This document shows positions 9,897 through 19,523 of a stretch of 64,000 nt of DNA, in pieces. This DNA comes from Pseudomonas viciae (GTDB lineage: Bacteria; Pseudomonadota; Gammaproteobacteria; Pseudomonadales; Pseudomonadaceae). Under the pieces are notes generated by a model, which saw only the letters and a list, made by a program, of their open reading frames with translations, was not told the DNA's origin and ran no database searches. Positions within the stretch are counted from its first letter, which is position 1; the number at the start of each line of letters is the position of its first letter. The stretch spans positions 1,152,001 to 1,216,000 of the forward strand of contig NZ_CP035088.1 of assembly GCF_004786035.1 (NCBI RefSeq). Reading direction: 5' to 3'. The translations under genes were made by a program, and so were the position numbers.

Positions 9897-10445
9897 GTGA
9901 ACAAATCGATGCTGGTTGGTGCGGTGTTGGGTGCTGTCGGTGTAACTGCCGGTGGTGCGGTAGCCACCTACAGCTTGGTAAAAAGTGGCCCTGAGTATGC
10001 GCAAGTGTTGGCCGTGGATCCGGTCAAGACACAGATCAAGACCCCGCGTGAAGTGTGCAAGGACGTCACCGTGACCCGGCAGAAGCCGGTCCAGGATCAA
10101 CACCAGATCGCTGGTACCGTGCTCGGCGCCGTAGCCGGTGGCCTGTTGGGCAACCAGATCGGCGGCGGCACCGGCAAGAAAATCGCCACCGTGGCAGGTG
10201 CGGCCGGCGGCGGTTATGCCGGTAACAAGATTCAGGAAGGCATGCAGGAACGCGACACCTACACCACCACCCAAACTCGCTGCAACACGGTCAATGACAT
10301 CAGCGACAAGGTTGTAGGCTACGACGTTCGCTACATGCTCGACGGCAAAGAAGGCAAAGTCCGCATGGACCGCGACCCGGGCAACCAGATCCCGGTGAAC
10401 AAGGAAGGTCAACTGATCCTGGGGCAGAACGAACCGGCTCAGTGA
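9897..10445 (+). CDS. Glycine-zipper 2TM domain protein
   Basis: A 182-residue envelope protein that starts at GTG with GGAGG seven bases upstream. The N-terminus is hydrophobic ('MLVGAVLGAVGVTAGGAVA'). Residues 80-120 form the glycine zipper ('GTVLGAVAGGLLGNQIGGG' then 'GAAGGGYAGNKIQEGMQ'), as in the Rickettsia 17-kDa antigen/SlyB-like group. Such proteins sit in the envelope and affect its stability. Two Cys lie outside the zipper ('EVCKDV', 'TRCNTV'). It stands alone between two terminators. The exact role is unknown. Confidence 0.85.
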   Translation: MNKSMLVGAVLGAVGVTAGGAVATYSLVKSGPEYAQVLAVDPVKTQIKTPREVCKDVTVTRQKPVQDQHQIAGTVLGAVAGGLLGNQIGGGTGKKIATVAGAAGGGYAGNKIQEGMQERDTYTTTQTRCNTVNDISDKVVGYDVRYMLDGKEGKVRMDRDPGNQIPVNKEGQLILGQNEPAQ

Positions 10446-10458
10446 TCCAGCCGCTATG

Positions 10459-10488
10459 AAAAAAGCACCCTTCGGGGTGCTTTTTTTA
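10459..10488 (+). terminator. Terminator after the glycine-zipper gene
   Basis: AAAAGCACCC-TTC-GGGGTGCTTTTTTT is a strong hairpin with a T-tract, 15 bases past the stop codon. Confidence 0.92.
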
Positions 10489-10520
10489 TGCCCGCATTTT
10501 ATGGCCCGCTACCAATCCTC

Positions 10521-10545
10521 TGTGGGAGCGAGCTTGCTCGCGATA
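10521..10545. repeat. REP element (single)
   Basis: TGTGGGAGCGAGCTTGCTCGCGATA is the Pseudomonas fluorescens-group REP palindrome. It lies in the gap between two convergent genes and their terminators. Confidence 0.85.
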
Positions 10546-10621
10546 GCGGTGGGTCAGCTTCCATCAATGTTCAGGGTGTCATCCATTGTGGCGAGGGAGC
10601 TGAGTGGTGTGGGGCAGGCAT

Positions 10622-10650
10622 AAAAAAAGCACCCCGAAGGGTGCTTTTTC
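10622..10650 (-). terminator. Terminator of suhB
   Basis: On the - strand, AAAAAGCACCCTTCGGGGTGCTTTTTTT, 15 bases past the suhB stop. The stem is almost identical to that of the facing gene's terminator at 10459-10488. Confidence 0.9.
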
Positions 10651-10664
10651 TGTAGCCGAGCTGC

Positions 10665-11483
10665 TTAACGCTTCAGCGAAGCCGGCAAATGCGGCTGGAT
10701 GGCGGTGAGCACAGCCTTGAAGCATTTGGTGTTGCCGGCAACGATATGGCCTTTTTCAAGGAAATCATGGCCGCCGGTGAAGTCGCTCACCAAACCGCCG
10801 GCTTCCTGGATCAACAGGGCGCCTGCAGCCATGTCCCATTCGGACAGGCCCGACTCCCAGAACGCATCGAAACGGCCAGCAGCCACATAGGCCAGGTCCA
10901 GGCTCGCGGCACCGGCGCGGCGGATGCCGGCGGTCTGGCCAACCAGGGCGCGGAACATGCCCAGGTAGTTGTCCAGGTTGTCCATCTGATCGTCACGGAA
11001 CGGGAAGCCGGTACCCAGCAGGGCGCCGTCCAGGCTGGTGCGGCCGCTGACGCGCAGGCGGCGACCGTTCAGTTGGGCGCCACGGCCACGGCTGGCGGTG
11101 AATTCTTCCTGGCGAACCGGGTCCAGCACAACGGCGTGTTCCAGGCGGCCACGGTATTTGCAAGCGATGCTGACAGCGAAATGAGGAATGCCGCGCAGGA
11201 AGTTGGTGGTGCCGTCCAGCGGATCGATGATCCACAGGTACTCTTCACCTTCGATGCCGGTGCCGGCGTGCATGCCGGTCTCTTCACCCAGGATCGAGTG
11301 GTTCGGGTAAGCCTTGCGCAGGGCGTCGACGATTTTTTGCTCGGCGGCGCGATCAACCTCGGACACGTAGTCCTTGGCGTCTTTTTCATCGACCTTGATG
11401 GTATCCAGGCGCTCGATGGAGCGGAAGATCAGTTCACTGGCGCTGCGGGCGGCGCGCAGCGCGATATTCAGCATGGGCTGCAT
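10665..11483 (-). CDS. suhB: Inositol-1-monophosphatase SuhB
   Basis: A 272-residue Mg-dependent phosphatase of the inositol monophosphatase fold. In E. coli and Pseudomonas it also acts in rRNA antitermination and virulence gene control. Metal-site motifs are 'GEETG' near residue 67, 'IIDPLDGTTNF' near 85-95 and 'WDMAAGALLIQEAGG' near 218. The ATG at 11483 gives the expected 'MQPMLNIALRAARSA'. It is divergent from trmJ, sharing a gap of about 145 bases. Confidence 0.95.
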   Translation of the reverse strand: MQPMLNIALRAARSASELIFRSIERLDTIKVDEKDAKDYVSEVDRAAEQKIVDALRKAYPNHSILGEETGMHAGTGIEGEEYLWIIDPLDGTTNFLRGIPHFAVSIACKYRGRLEHAVVLDPVRQEEFTASRGRGAQLNGRRLRVSGRTSLDGALLGTGFPFRDDQMDNLDNYLGMFRALVGQTAGIRRAGAASLDLAYVAAGRFDAFWESGLSEWDMAAGALLIQEAGGLVSDFTGGHDFLEKGHIVAGNTKCFKAVLTAIQPHLPASLKR

Positions 11484-11627
11484 GGAGGTGTCACCTAAGG
11501 TTGTTAAAGAAAGCCGCGCATTCTATCAGAAAGTTTTCTCAGGAGAAGGTTGGTGTTCGCTTTCATAGCTTAACGGTAGGTGCTTATGTAAGATTTGCTC
11601 CCTTTATCGTGTTCGAGAGCGCCTCCC

Positions 11628-12398
11628 TTGTTGCAGAACATTCGTGTCGTCCTGGTCAATACCAGCCATCCGGGTAACATCGGCGGAGCTGCGCGGGCCA
11701 TGAAGAACATGGGCCTGTCGCGGCTGGTGCTGGTCGAGCCGCGCCTGTTTCCCCATCACGAAGCCGATGCCCGGGCCTCCGGTGCCGGTGACATCCTTGC
11801 CAATGCTCAGGTGGTCGCCACCCTCGAAGATGCCCTGGTGGGTTGCAACCTGGTGCTCGGCACCAGCGCCCGCGACCGTCGCATCCCCTGGCCGTTGCTC
11901 GACCCCCGTGAATGCGGCACCAAAGTGGTCGAGGAGGCCGCGCAAGGCTTTGAAATCGCCCTGGTGTTCGGTCGTGAAGACTCCGGCCTGACCAACGACG
12001 AGCTGCAGCGATGTCACTTTCACGTGCATATCCCTTCCGACCCCGAGTTCAGTTCCTTGAACCTGGGGGCGGCGGTGCAGGTGTTGAGTTATGAAGTGCG
12101 CATGGCCTGGCTCGCCGCTGAAGGCAAGCCAAGCAAGGTCGAAAAAACCGAGGTGACGTCGCCACGCAGTGAGACACTGGCGACCATGGACGAGCTGGAG
12201 CGATTCTATGAGCACCTGGAGCAATCCTTGGTGGACATCGAGTTCCTCGACCCGGAGAAGCCGCGGCACTTGATGGCGCGCCTGCGTCGGTTGTACGGAC
12301 GAAGCTCGGTTAGCCGGGCGGAGATGAATATATTGCGCGGCATCCTCACGGAAACCCAGAAAGCGGCCCGTGGCGAGCTGATTAAGCGGAAGAAATAA
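11628..12398 (+). CDS. trmJ: tRNA (cytidine/uridine-2'-O-)-methyltransferase TrmJ
   Basis: SPOUT-fold enzyme that 2'-O-methylates position 32 of tRNA. The N-terminal block '[20 protein letters not shown]' and '[12 protein letters not shown]' near residue 80, then '[15 protein letters not shown]' and '[13 protein letters not shown]', are the knot motifs. A TTG at 11628 gives 'MLQNIRVV', the usual family start. A TTG at 11595 would add eleven residues not expected in the family. The protein is about 256 residues. cysE starts one base after the stop. Confidence 0.93.
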   Translation: MLQNIRVVLVNTSHPGNIGGAARAMKNMGLSRLVLVEPRLFPHHEADARASGAGDILANAQVVATLEDALVGCNLVLGTSARDRRIPWPLLDPRECGTKVVEEAAQGFEIALVFGREDSGLTNDELQRCHFHVHIPSDPEFSSLNLGAAVQVLSYEVRMAWLAAEGKPSKVEKTEVTSPRSETLATMDELERFYEHLEQSLVDIEFLDPEKPRHLMARLRRLYGRSSVSRAEMNILRGILTETQKAARGELIKRKK

Positions 12399-12399
12399 A

Positions 12400-13176
12400 A
12401 TGTTCGAACGTTTGCGTGAAGATATCCAAAGTGTTTTCCATCGTGACCCGGCGGCGCGCAATGCCTTTGAAGTGCTGACCTGCTACCCGGGGATGCACGC
12501 GATCTGGATCCACCGCCTGTCCGGCGCCTTGTGGAACATGGGCTGGAAGTGGCTGGCGCGGCTGGTCTCGAACTTCGGGCGCTGGCTGACCGGGATCGAG
12601 ATCCATCCGGGGGCCAAGGTTGGTCGCCGTTTCTTCATCGACCACGGCATGGGCATCGTCATTGGCGAAACTGCCGAGATCGGTGACGACGTGACCCTGT
12701 ACCAGGGCGTGACCCTCGGCGGCACCAGCTGGAACAAGGGCAAGCGCCACCCGACCCTGGAAGACGGTGTGGTGGTGGGTGCGGGCGCCAAGGTGCTCGG
12801 GCCGTTCACGGTAGGGGCGGGGGCGAAAGTCGGCTCCAATGCCGTGGTTACCAAGGCCGTGCCGCCCGGCGCGACCGTGGTGGGTATTCCTGGGCGAATC
12901 ATCGTCAAGTCCGACGACGAACAGGATGCCCGGCGCAAAGCCATGGCCGAGAAGATCGGCTTCGACGCTTACGGTGTCGGCGAAGACATGCCCGACCCGG
13001 TCGCCCGTGCGATCAACCAGTTGCTCGATCACCTGCAGGCCGTCGATGGGCGCCTGGAGGGGATGTGCGGGGCTCTGAAGGAACTGGGCAGTAATTACTG
13101 TGCCAAGGACCTGCCTGAACTGCGCGAGGAAGATTTTGCGTGTGTGAAGGATAAGGATGAGACCCGGGCCAGTTGA
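12400..13176 (+). CDS. cysE: Serine O-acetyltransferase
   Basis: Acetylates L-serine with acetyl-CoA, the first step of cysteine synthesis, directly before the Isc cluster that consumes cysteine sulfur. The protein is 258 residues. It has an N-terminal helical region and a left-handed beta-helix of hexapeptide repeats from about residue 65 ('[10 protein letters not shown]', '[16 protein letters not shown]', '[14 protein letters not shown]', 'GAGAKVLGP', 'VGIPGRII'). A C-terminal tail of about 85 residues is longer than in many short-form enzymes but typical of Pseudomonas. Confidence 0.96.
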   Translation: MFERLREDIQSVFHRDPAARNAFEVLTCYPGMHAIWIHRLSGALWNMGWKWLARLVSNFGRWLTGIEIHPGAKVGRRFFIDHGMGIVIGETAEIGDDVTLYQGVTLGGTSWNKGKRHPTLEDGVVVGAGAKVLGPFTVGAGAKVGSNAVVTKAVPPGATVVGIPGRIIVKSDDEQDARRKAMAEKIGFDAYGVGEDMPDPVARAINQLLDHLQAVDGRLEGMCGALKELGSNYCAKDLPELREEDFACVKDKDETRAS

Positions 13177-13190
13177 ACCGAGGCGCCTGC

Positions 13191-13279
13191 ATCGCGGGCA
13201 AGCCTTGCTCCCACAAAAACCTTGCCCCACAGGAGTCCTGTTTCGCAGGCGTCCTGTGGGAGCAAAGCTTGCTCGCGAT
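13191..13279. repeat. REPIN (two REPs in inverted order)
   Basis: ATCGCGGGCAAGCCTTGCTCCCACA and, inverted, CTGTGGGAGCAAAGCTTGCTCGCGAT flank a 38-base spacer that itself pairs (CCCCACAGGA with TCCTGTGGG). It lies just past cysE. Confidence 0.85.
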
Positions 13280-13374
13280 GAACGATAACGCGGTATAGCT
13301 GGTCGCCACTGGCCAGCCTTTGCTATCATGCGCGCGCTCTTTCGCGGGTAAACCTGAGTAAAGCACTAGGTCTT

Positions 13375-13407
13375 ATACTTGACTTAAATACTCGGGAATT
13401 GCATACT
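13375..13407 (+). promoter_or_regulatory. isc promoter overlapped by an IscR type 1 site
   Basis: TTGACT (13379-13384), a 17-base spacer and CATACT (13402-13407) form a good sigma70 promoter. The 25 bases at 13375-13399 match the type 1 [2Fe-2S]-IscR consensus ATASYYGACTRWWWYAGTCRRSTAT at 22 of 25 positions. Binding there would block RNA polymerase, giving feedback repression of the whole cluster when Fe-S supply is sufficient. Confidence 0.85.
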
Positions 13408-13439
13408 CGCCCCCATTCCGAACTCCGTGGTAATTGTCC

Positions 13440-13931
13440 ATGCGACTGACTACAAAAGGCCGATACGCCGTGACCGCGATGCTGGATCTGGCATTGCACG
13501 CGCAGCACGGGCCGGTGTCCCTGGCCGATATCTCCGAGCGCCAGGGCATTTCCCTGTCTTACCTTGAGCAGCTGTTCGCCAAGCTGCGCCGCAGCAACCT
13601 GGTCTCCAGTGTTCGCGGCCCGGGCGGCGGCTACCAGCTGTCGCGCGACATGCAAGGCATCCAGGTCGCCCAGGTGATCGATGCAGTGAACGAATCGGTC
13701 GATGCGACCAAATGCCAGGGCCTTGGCGACTGCCATGGCGGCGATACTTGCCTGACCCACCACTTGTGGTGTGACCTCAGCCTGCAGATCCACGAATTTC
13801 TGAGCGGTATCAGCTTGGCTGACCTTGTAACTCGCCGTGAGGTGCAAGAAGTAGCCCAGCGTCAGGACCAGCGCCGTTGCAACAGCAAGGCGCCGCACCT
13901 GGACAAGATTGAAGCGTCCGCCGTCGAATGA
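13440..13931 (+). CDS. iscR: Fe-S cluster assembly regulator IscR
   Basis: Rrf2-family repressor, 163 residues, with a winged helix at the N-terminus ('[19 protein letters not shown]', '[15 protein letters not shown]'). The cluster ligands C92, C98 and C104 and H107 are all present in '[17 protein letters not shown]'. With a [2Fe-2S] cluster it represses its own operon through the site 40-65 bases upstream. The ATG at 13440 is the conserved start. A TTG two codons earlier is also open. Confidence 0.97.
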   Translation: MRLTTKGRYAVTAMLDLALHAQHGPVSLADISERQGISLSYLEQLFAKLRRSNLVSSVRGPGGGYQLSRDMQGIQVAQVIDAVNESVDATKCQGLGDCHGGDTCLTHHLWCDLSLQIHEFLSGISLADLVTRREVQEVAQRQDQRRCNSKAPHLDKIEASAVE

Positions 13932-13981
13932 CTGCCGCAGAGCACGCGGAACGCCAGCCAGCCTGATTTAGGAGAAAGTCC

Positions 13982-15196
13982 ATGAAATTGCCGATTTACC
14001 TTGATTACTCTGCGACCACCCCGGTTGATCCGCGGGTCGCACAAAAAATGAGTGAATGCCTGCTGGTCGACGGAAACTTCGGTAACCCGGCGTCCCGCTC
14101 CCACGTGTTCGGCTGGAAAGCCGAAGAGTCGGTCGAAAACGCCCGCCGCCAGGTCGCTGACCTGGTCAACGCCGACCCGCGTGAAATCGTCTGGACCTCC
14201 GGTGCCACCGAGTCCGACAACCTGGCAATCAAGGGTGTCGCGCACTTCTATCACACCAAGGGCAAGCACCTGATCACCTCCAAGATCGAGCACAAGGCTG
14301 TCCTGGATACCATGCGCCAACTGGAGCGTGAAGGTTTCGAGGTCACCTACATCGAACCGGGTGAAGACGGCATCATCACCCCAGCCATGGTTGAAGCCGC
14401 ACTGCGCGACGACACCATCCTGGTTTCGATCATGCACGTGAACAACGAAATCGGCACCGTCAACGACATCGCGGCCATCGGCGAACTGACCCGCTCCAAG
14501 GGCATCCTGTTCCACGTCGACGCGGCCCAGTCCACCGGCAAGGTCGACATCGACCTGTCGAAGCTGAAAGTCGACCTGATGTCGTTCTCCGCCCACAAGA
14601 CCTACGGCCCTAAAGGCATCGGCGCGCTGTACGTGAGCCGCAAGCCGCGTGTTCGCCTCGAAGCGACCATGCACGGCGGCGGTCACGAGCGCGGCATGCG
14701 TTCCGGCACCCTGGCGACCCACCAGATCGTCGGCATGGGCGAAGCCTTCCGCGTGGCCAAGGAAGACATGGCTGCCGAGAACGTGCGCATCAAGGCCCTG
14801 AGCGACCGCTTCTTCAAGCAGGTCGAGCACCTGGAAGAGCTTTACGTCAACGGCAGCATGATCGCCCGCGTACCGCACAACCTGAACCTGAGCTTCAACT
14901 ATGTTGAAGGTGAGTCGCTGATCATGGCGCTCAAGGATCTGGCCGTGTCGTCCGGTTCGGCGTGCACCTCGGCATCGCTTGAGCCTTCGTACGTGCTGCG
15001 TGCCCTGGGCCGCAACGACGAACTGGCCCACAGCTCGATCCGCTTCACCTTCGGCCGCTTCACCACCGAAGAAGAAATCGATTACGCCGCGCAGAAAGTC
15101 TGCGAGGCCGTTACCAAGCTGCGCGCTCTTTCGCCGCTGTGGGACATGTACAAAGACGGTGTCGACATCTCGAAAATCGAGTGGGCGGCGCACTGA
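13982..15196 (+). CDS. iscS: Cysteine desulfurase IscS
   Basis: PLP enzyme that takes sulfur from cysteine and passes it as persulfide to IscU and tRNA thiolation partners. The protein is 404 residues. The PLP Lys is K206 in '[10 protein letters not shown]', and the persulfide Cys is C328 in '[13 protein letters not shown]'. The N-terminus '[19 protein letters not shown]' is standard. It is second in the isc operon, 50 bases after iscR. Confidence 0.98.
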   Translation: MKLPIYLDYSATTPVDPRVAQKMSECLLVDGNFGNPASRSHVFGWKAEESVENARRQVADLVNADPREIVWTSGATESDNLAIKGVAHFYHTKGKHLITSKIEHKAVLDTMRQLEREGFEVTYIEPGEDGIITPAMVEAALRDDTILVSIMHVNNEIGTVNDIAAIGELTRSKGILFHVDAAQSTGKVDIDLSKLKVDLMSFSAHKTYGPKGIGALYVSRKPRVRLEATMHGGGHERGMRSGTLATHQIVGMGEAFRVAKEDMAAENVRIKALSDRFFKQVEHLEELYVNGSMIARVPHNLNLSFNYVEGESLIMALKDLAVSSGSACTSASLEPSYVLRALGRNDELAHSSIRFTFGRFTTEEEIDYAAQKVCEAVTKLRALSPLWDMYKDGVDISKIEWAAH

Positions 15197-15239
15197 AGAA
15201 GTCGCCACCAGAGCGGCTCACTGATGAGGATTGAAGCAA

Positions 15240-15626
15240 ATGGCATATAGCGAAAAGGTCATCGACCACTACGAGAACCCGCGCAACGTCGGCAAGATGG
15301 ACGCGCAGGATCCTGATGTCGGCACCGGCATGGTCGGCGCCCCGGCGTGCGGCGACGTGATGCGCCTGCAGATCAAGGTCAACGAGCAAGGCATCATCGA
15401 AGATGCCAAGTTCAAGACCTATGGCTGCGGTTCCGCCATCGCGTCCAGCTCCCTGGCGACCGAGTGGATGAAGGGCAAGACCCTTGATGAAGCCGAAACC
15501 ATCAAGAACACCCAGCTGGCTGAAGAGCTGGCCCTGCCGCCGGTGAAGATCCACTGCTCGGTACTCGCCGAAGACGCCATCAAGGCTGCCGTTCGCGATT
15601 ACAAGCAGAAGAAAGGCTTGATCTGA
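15240..15626 (+). CDS. iscU: Fe-S cluster scaffold protein IscU
   Basis: A 128-residue scaffold on which [2Fe-2S] and [4Fe-4S] clusters are built. Cluster Cys are in 'GAPACGDVM', 'TYGCGSAIASSSLATEW' and 'KIHCSVLAEDAI', and the HscA-binding motif is 'LPPVK'. The ATG at 15240 gives the family start 'MAYSEKVIDHYENPRN'. A TTG three codons upstream is unlikely. Confidence 0.98.
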   Translation: MAYSEKVIDHYENPRNVGKMDAQDPDVGTGMVGAPACGDVMRLQIKVNEQGIIEDAKFKTYGCGSAIASSSLATEWMKGKTLDEAETIKNTQLAEELALPPVKIHCSVLAEDAIKAAVRDYKQKKGLI

Positions 15627-15650
15627 TCTGTGCACAGGTAAGGAGTTTTC

Positions 15651-15974
15651 ATGGCTATCCAGATGACAGAAGCGGCAGCTAAGCATATCCAGCGCTCCCT
15701 CGCGGGGCGCGGCAAGGGCGAGGGTATCCGCCTGGGTGTTCGCACCACGGGCTGCTCTGGTCTTGCCTATGTGCTGGAATTCGTCGACGAAGTGGGCGAA
15801 GAGGATCAGGTGTTCGAGAGTCATGGTCAGAAAGTGATCATCGACCCGAAGAGCCTGACTTACCTGGACGGCACTGAACTGGATTTCGTCAAGGAAGGGT
15901 TGAACGAAGGCTTCAAGTTCAACAACCCCAACGTGCGCGGTGAATGTGGCTGCGGCGAAAGCTTCAACATCTGA
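15651..15974 (+). CDS. iscA: Iron-sulfur cluster assembly protein IscA
   Basis: A-type carrier of 107 residues that passes clusters to apo-proteins. The three conserved Cys are C35 in 'TGCSGLAY' and the C-terminal pair in 'GECGCGESF'. It is preceded by AAGGAG and follows iscU by 24 bases. Confidence 0.97.
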   Translation: MAIQMTEAAAKHIQRSLAGRGKGEGIRLGVRTTGCSGLAYVLEFVDEVGEEDQVFESHGQKVIIDPKSLTYLDGTELDFVKEGLNEGFKFNNPNVRGECGCGESFNI

Positions 15975-15982
15975 GGCGGCTT

Positions 15983-16504
15983 GTGGGAACTCCTTGTCAT
16001 TTTGCTTTGTTCCAGATGCAGCCGGCGTTCCAGCTGGATCTCGACCAGTTGTCCGCGCGTTATCTGGAATTGGCCCGTGGTGTCCATCCGGACCGCTTTG
16101 CCGATGCCTCGGAAACCGAGCAGCGGCGGGCGCTGGAGCAGTCCGCGAACCTCAACGAGGCCTACCAGACGCTCAAGAGTCCTGCCAAGCGCGCGCGTTA
16201 CCTGCTCGCTAGCAGCGGTCATGAGCTGCCCCTGGAAGTCACGGTCCACGATCCCGAGTTTCTTTTGCAGCAGATGCAATGGCGCGAAGAGCTCGAAGAC
16301 CTGCAGGACAGCGCCGACCTGGCCGGTGTCGCGGTATTCAAGCGCCGCTTGAAAGACGCCCAGCACACTTTGAACGAAAGCTTCGCAGCCTGCTGGAACG
16401 ATGCCGCGCAACGCGAACAGGCCGAGCGCCTGATGCGGCGCATGCAGTTCCTCGACAAGCTCACCTACGAAGTGCGCCAGCTCGAAGAGCGCCTCGACGA
16501 TTAA
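15983..16504 (+). CDS. hscB: Fe-S co-chaperone HscB
   Basis: J-domain protein of 173 residues that brings IscU to HscA and stimulates its ATPase. The HPD motif is at residues 35-37 ('GVHPDRFA'), and the C-terminal three-helix IscU-binding domain follows. The GTG start at 15983 gives '[16 protein letters not shown]', the normal family N-terminus, with GAGGCGG upstream. Starts further upstream would read into the end of iscA. Confidence 0.95.
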   Translation: MGTPCHFALFQMQPAFQLDLDQLSARYLELARGVHPDRFADASETEQRRALEQSANLNEAYQTLKSPAKRARYLLASSGHELPLEVTVHDPEFLLQQMQWREELEDLQDSADLAGVAVFKRRLKDAQHTLNESFAACWNDAAQREQAERLMRRMQFLDKLTYEVRQLEERLDD

Positions 16505-16554
16505 CCCAGTGCCGCTCCGGTCGCACGCCTGATTACAGATAAGTCCTGATTACG

Positions 16555-18417
16555 ATGGCCCTACTGCAGATCGCCGAACCCGGCCAAAGTCCACAACCGC
16601 ACCAGCGTCGCCTGGCTGTGGGAATCGACTTGGGTACTACCAATTCCTTGGTCGCTGCCTTGCGCAGCGGTCTTTCCGAACCGCTGGCCGACGAGCAAGG
16701 GCAGGTGATCCTGCCATCCGCCGTGCGCTATCACGCCGATCGCGTCGAAGTCGGCGAGTCGGCCAAGCTGGCCGCCGCCACCGATCCGCTGAACACCATT
16801 GTCTCGGTCAAGCGCTTGATGGGTCGTGGTCTGTCCGACGTCAAGCAACTGGGCGACCAACTGCCGTACCGCTTCGTTGGCGGCGAATCCCACATGCCGT
16901 TCATCGAAACCGTGCAGGGCCCGAAAAGCCCGGTGGAAGTCTCGGCCGACATCCTCAAGGTGCTGCGCCAGCGTGCAGAAGCGGCATTGGGTGGTGAATT
17001 GGTCGGTGCGGTCATCACCGTCCCGGCCTATTTCGACGACGCTCAGCGCCAAGCTACCAAGGATGCGGCCAAGCTGGCCGGCCTGAACGTGCTGCGCCTG
17101 CTCAACGAACCGACCGCCGCTGCCGTGGCGTATGGCCTGGACCAGCACGCCGAAGGCCTCGTCGCTATCTACGATCTGGGCGGCGGTACCTTCGATATCT
17201 CTATTCTGCGCCTGACCGGCGGCGTCTTCGAAGTCCTGGCCACCGGCGGCGACAGCGCCCTGGGCGGCGATGACTTCGACCACGCCATTGCCGGCTGGAT
17301 CATCGAGCAAGCGGGCCTGTCCGCCGACCTCGATCCGGGGGCGCAGCGCCATCTGCTGCAAACCGCCTGCGCCGCCAAGGAAGCCTTGACCGACGCTGCC
17401 ACCGTTGAAGTCGCTTATGGCGACTGGAAAGCCGCCCTGAGCCGCGAAGCCTTCGATGCGCTGATCGAGCCCATGGTTGCCCGCAGCCTCAAGGCCTGTC
17501 GCCGTGCCGTGCGTGATTCGGGCATCGAGTTCGAAGACGTCAAGGCCGTGGTCATGGTCGGCGGTTCGACCCGCGTGCCTCGGGTCCGCGAAGCCGTTGC
17601 CGAGGCCTTTGGCCGCCAGCCGCTGACCGAAATCGACCCGGACCAGGTGGTCGCCATTGGCGCCGCGATCCAGGCCGATACCCTGGCCGGCAACAAGCGC
17701 GACGGTGGCGAGCTGCTGTTGCTCGACGTGATTCCGTTGTCCCTGGGCCTGGAAACCATGGGCGGCCTGATGGAGAAGGTGATTCCGCGCAACACCACCA
17801 TCCCCGTCGCCCGCGCCCAGGATTTCACCACTTATAAAGACGGCCAGTCGGCGATGATGGTCCACGTGCTGCAAGGCGAGCGTGAACTGATCAGCGACTG
17901 CCGTTCCCTGGCCCGCTTCGAATTGCGCGGCATCCCGCCGATGGTGGCCGGTGCGGCGAAGATTCGCGTGACCTTCCAGGTCGATGCCGACGGCTTGCTC
18001 AATGTCTCCGCTCGCGAGCTGGGTTCGGGCGTCGAGGCGAGCATCCAGGTCAAGCCGTCCTACGGCCTGACCGACGGCGAAATCGCCAAGATGCTCAAGG
18101 ATTCGTTCCAGCACGCCAGCGACGACAAGGTGGCCCGCGTATTGCGCGAGCAACAGGTCGACGCCCAGCGCCTGATCGAAGCCGTGCAAGGTGCCCTTGA
18201 AGCCGACGGCGAGCGCTTGCTCGACGCCGAAGAGCGCATGGTCATCGAGCTGCAAATGCAGGAACTGTCCGAATTGATCAAAGGCACCGATGGTTATGCC
18301 ATCGAGTTGCAGACCAAGCGTCTGTCGCAAGTCACCGATGCCTTTGCTGCCCGCCGCCTGGACTCGACGGTCAAAGCCGCCCTGGCGGGGCGCAACCTGA
18401 ATGAAATCGAGGAATAA
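16555..18417 (+). CDS. hscA: Fe-S protein assembly chaperone HscA
   Basis: Hsp70-type ATPase specialised for IscU, 620 residues. Nucleotide-binding motifs are '[14 protein letters not shown]' near residue 23, '[18 protein letters not shown]' near 205 and '[15 protein letters not shown]' near 338. The substrate domain follows from about 390. It binds the LPPVK site of IscU, and its partner HscB is encoded directly upstream. Confidence 0.97.
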   Translation: MALLQIAEPGQSPQPHQRRLAVGIDLGTTNSLVAALRSGLSEPLADEQGQVILPSAVRYHADRVEVGESAKLAAATDPLNTIVSVKRLMGRGLSDVKQLGDQLPYRFVGGESHMPFIETVQGPKSPVEVSADILKVLRQRAEAALGGELVGAVITVPAYFDDAQRQATKDAAKLAGLNVLRLLNEPTAAAVAYGLDQHAEGLVAIYDLGGGTFDISILRLTGGVFEVLATGGDSALGGDDFDHAIAGWIIEQAGLSADLDPGAQRHLLQTACAAKEALTDAATVEVAYGDWKAALSREAFDALIEPMVARSLKACRRAVRDSGIEFEDVKAVVMVGGSTRVPRVREAVAEAFGRQPLTEIDPDQVVAIGAAIQADTLAGNKRDGGELLLLDVIPLSLGLETMGGLMEKVIPRNTTIPVARAQDFTTYKDGQSAMMVHVLQGERELISDCRSLARFELRGIPPMVAGAAKIRVTFQVDADGLLNVSARELGSGVEASIQVKPSYGLTDGEIAKMLKDSFQHASDDKVARVLREQQVDAQRLIEAVQGALEADGERLLDAEERMVIELQMQELSELIKGTDGYAIELQTKRLSQVTDAFAARRLDSTVKAALAGRNLNEIEE

Positions 18418-18420
18418 CTG

Positions 18421-18762
18421 ATGCCGCAGATCATTTTTCTGCCACACGCCGAGCATTGCCCGGACGGTATGGTGGTAGAGGCCGAAACCGGCAAATCCAT
18501 CCTTGAAGTGGCCCATGACAACCACATCGAGATCGAGAGCGCCTGCGGCGGCGTTTGTGCCTGCACCACGTGCCATTGCATCATTCGCGAGGGTTTCGAC
18601 TCGCTGAATGAGGCCGATGAGCTGGAAGAGGACTATCTTGATCGGGCCTGGGGCCTGGAACCGACGTCGCGGTTGACGTGCCAGGCCAAGGTCGGGACAG
18701 AAGACCTGGTGGTGGAAATACCGAAATACTCGCTCAACCACGCCGCCGAAGCGCCGCACTGA
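18421..18762 (+). CDS. fdx: ISC-type [2Fe-2S] ferredoxin
   Basis: A 113-residue electron donor for cluster assembly. Ligands are in 'ESACGGVCACTTCH' (four Cys before the His) plus a later Cys in 'SRLTCQAKVG'. It begins three bases after the hscA stop. Confidence 0.97.
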   Translation: MPQIIFLPHAEHCPDGMVVEAETGKSILEVAHDNHIEIESACGGVCACTTCHCIIREGFDSLNEADELEEDYLDRAWGLEPTSRLTCQAKVGTEDLVVEIPKYSLNHAAEAPH

Positions 18763-18776
18763 TTCAGGGAGTTACA

Positions 18777-18977
18777 ATGAGTCTGAAATGGGTTGATGTA
18801 CTGGAAATCGCAATCCAGTTGGCTGAGTCCAAGCCAGATGTAGATCCCCGTTACGTGAACTTCGTCGATCTGCACAAATGGGTGCTGGCATTGCCGGAGT
18901 TCAGCGATGATCCGACCCGTGGTGGTGAGAAGGTGCTTGAAGCGATTCAAGCGGCCTGGATCGAAGAGGCAGACTGA
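18777..18977 (+). CDS. iscX: Fe-S assembly protein IscX
   Basis: A 66-residue acidic protein that binds IscS and iron and modulates sulfur transfer. The conserved pattern is 'KWVDVLEIAIQL', 'DPRYVNFVDLHKWV' and 'LEAIQAAWIEE'. It is the last gene of the isc operon. The ATG at 18777 follows a GGGAG ribosome site. Confidence 0.96.
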   Translation: MSLKWVDVLEIAIQLAESKPDVDPRYVNFVDLHKWVLALPEFSDDPTRGGEKVLEAIQAAWIEEAD

Positions 18978-19010
18978 GTCTGCACTGTACGCAGTTAGGC
19001 AATACCCAAG

Positions 19011-19041
19011 AACCCGCGTATAATTCGCGGGTTTAATTTTT
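19011..19041 (+). terminator. Hairpin and T-tract after iscX, with a perfect -10 hexamer in its loop
   Basis: AACCCGCG (19011-19018) and CGCGGGTT (19026-19033) form the stem, followed by a T-rich tail: a likely isc terminator. The loop is TATAATT, and TATAAT (19019-19024) is a perfect sigma70 -10. TTAGGC sits 18 bases upstream as a weak -35. The same bases may end the isc transcript and start that of ndk. Confidence 0.6.
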
Positions 19042-19069
19042 CGCAAATTACCGTTTCTGGAGTTACACC

Positions 19070-19495
19070 ATGGCTGTTCAACGTACTTTCTCCATCATCA
19101 AGCCTGACGCCGTTGCTAAAAACGTGATCGGCAAGATCGTTACCCGTTTCGAAGACGCTGGCCTGCGCGTTGTAGCTTCGAAAATGAAGCAACTGTCCAA
19201 AGCCGAAGCCGAAGGCTTCTACGCTGAGCACAGCGAGCGCGGTTTCTTCGGTGAACTGGTTGCCTTCATGACTTCCGGTCCGGTTGTCGTTCAGGTGCTG
19301 GAAGGCGAAAACGCTATCGCTCGCAACCGTGAGCTGATGGGCGCTACCAACCCTAAAGAAGCCGCTGCCGGTACCATCCGCGCTGACTTCGCCGAGTCGA
19401 TCGACGCCAACGCCGTTCACGGTTCGGACTCCGAAGCCGCTGCCGCTCGCGAAATCGCTTACTTTTTCTCCGCTACTGAAGTAACCACTCGCTAA
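19070..19495 (+). CDS. ndk: Nucleoside diphosphate kinase
   Basis: A 141-residue enzyme that balances NTP and dNTP pools by phosphate transfer through a His. The active site is '[12 protein letters not shown]' near residue 117. The N-terminus '[17 protein letters not shown]' is characteristic. Its ribosome site is GGAG, nine bases upstream. Confidence 0.98.
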   Translation: MAVQRTFSIIKPDAVAKNVIGKIVTRFEDAGLRVVASKMKQLSKAEAEGFYAEHSERGFFGELVAFMTSGPVVVQVLEGENAIARNRELMGATNPKEAAAGTIRADFAESIDANAVHGSDSEAAAAREIAYFFSATEVTTR

Positions 19496-19523
19496 GCCCA
19501 GGCTTTTGAGTGAAGGTGAATCC

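Noticed and set aside
16561..18759. A 732-codon open frame on the - strand across hscA and fdx
   Set aside because: Same antisense artefact. hscA and fdx are unambiguous on the + strand.
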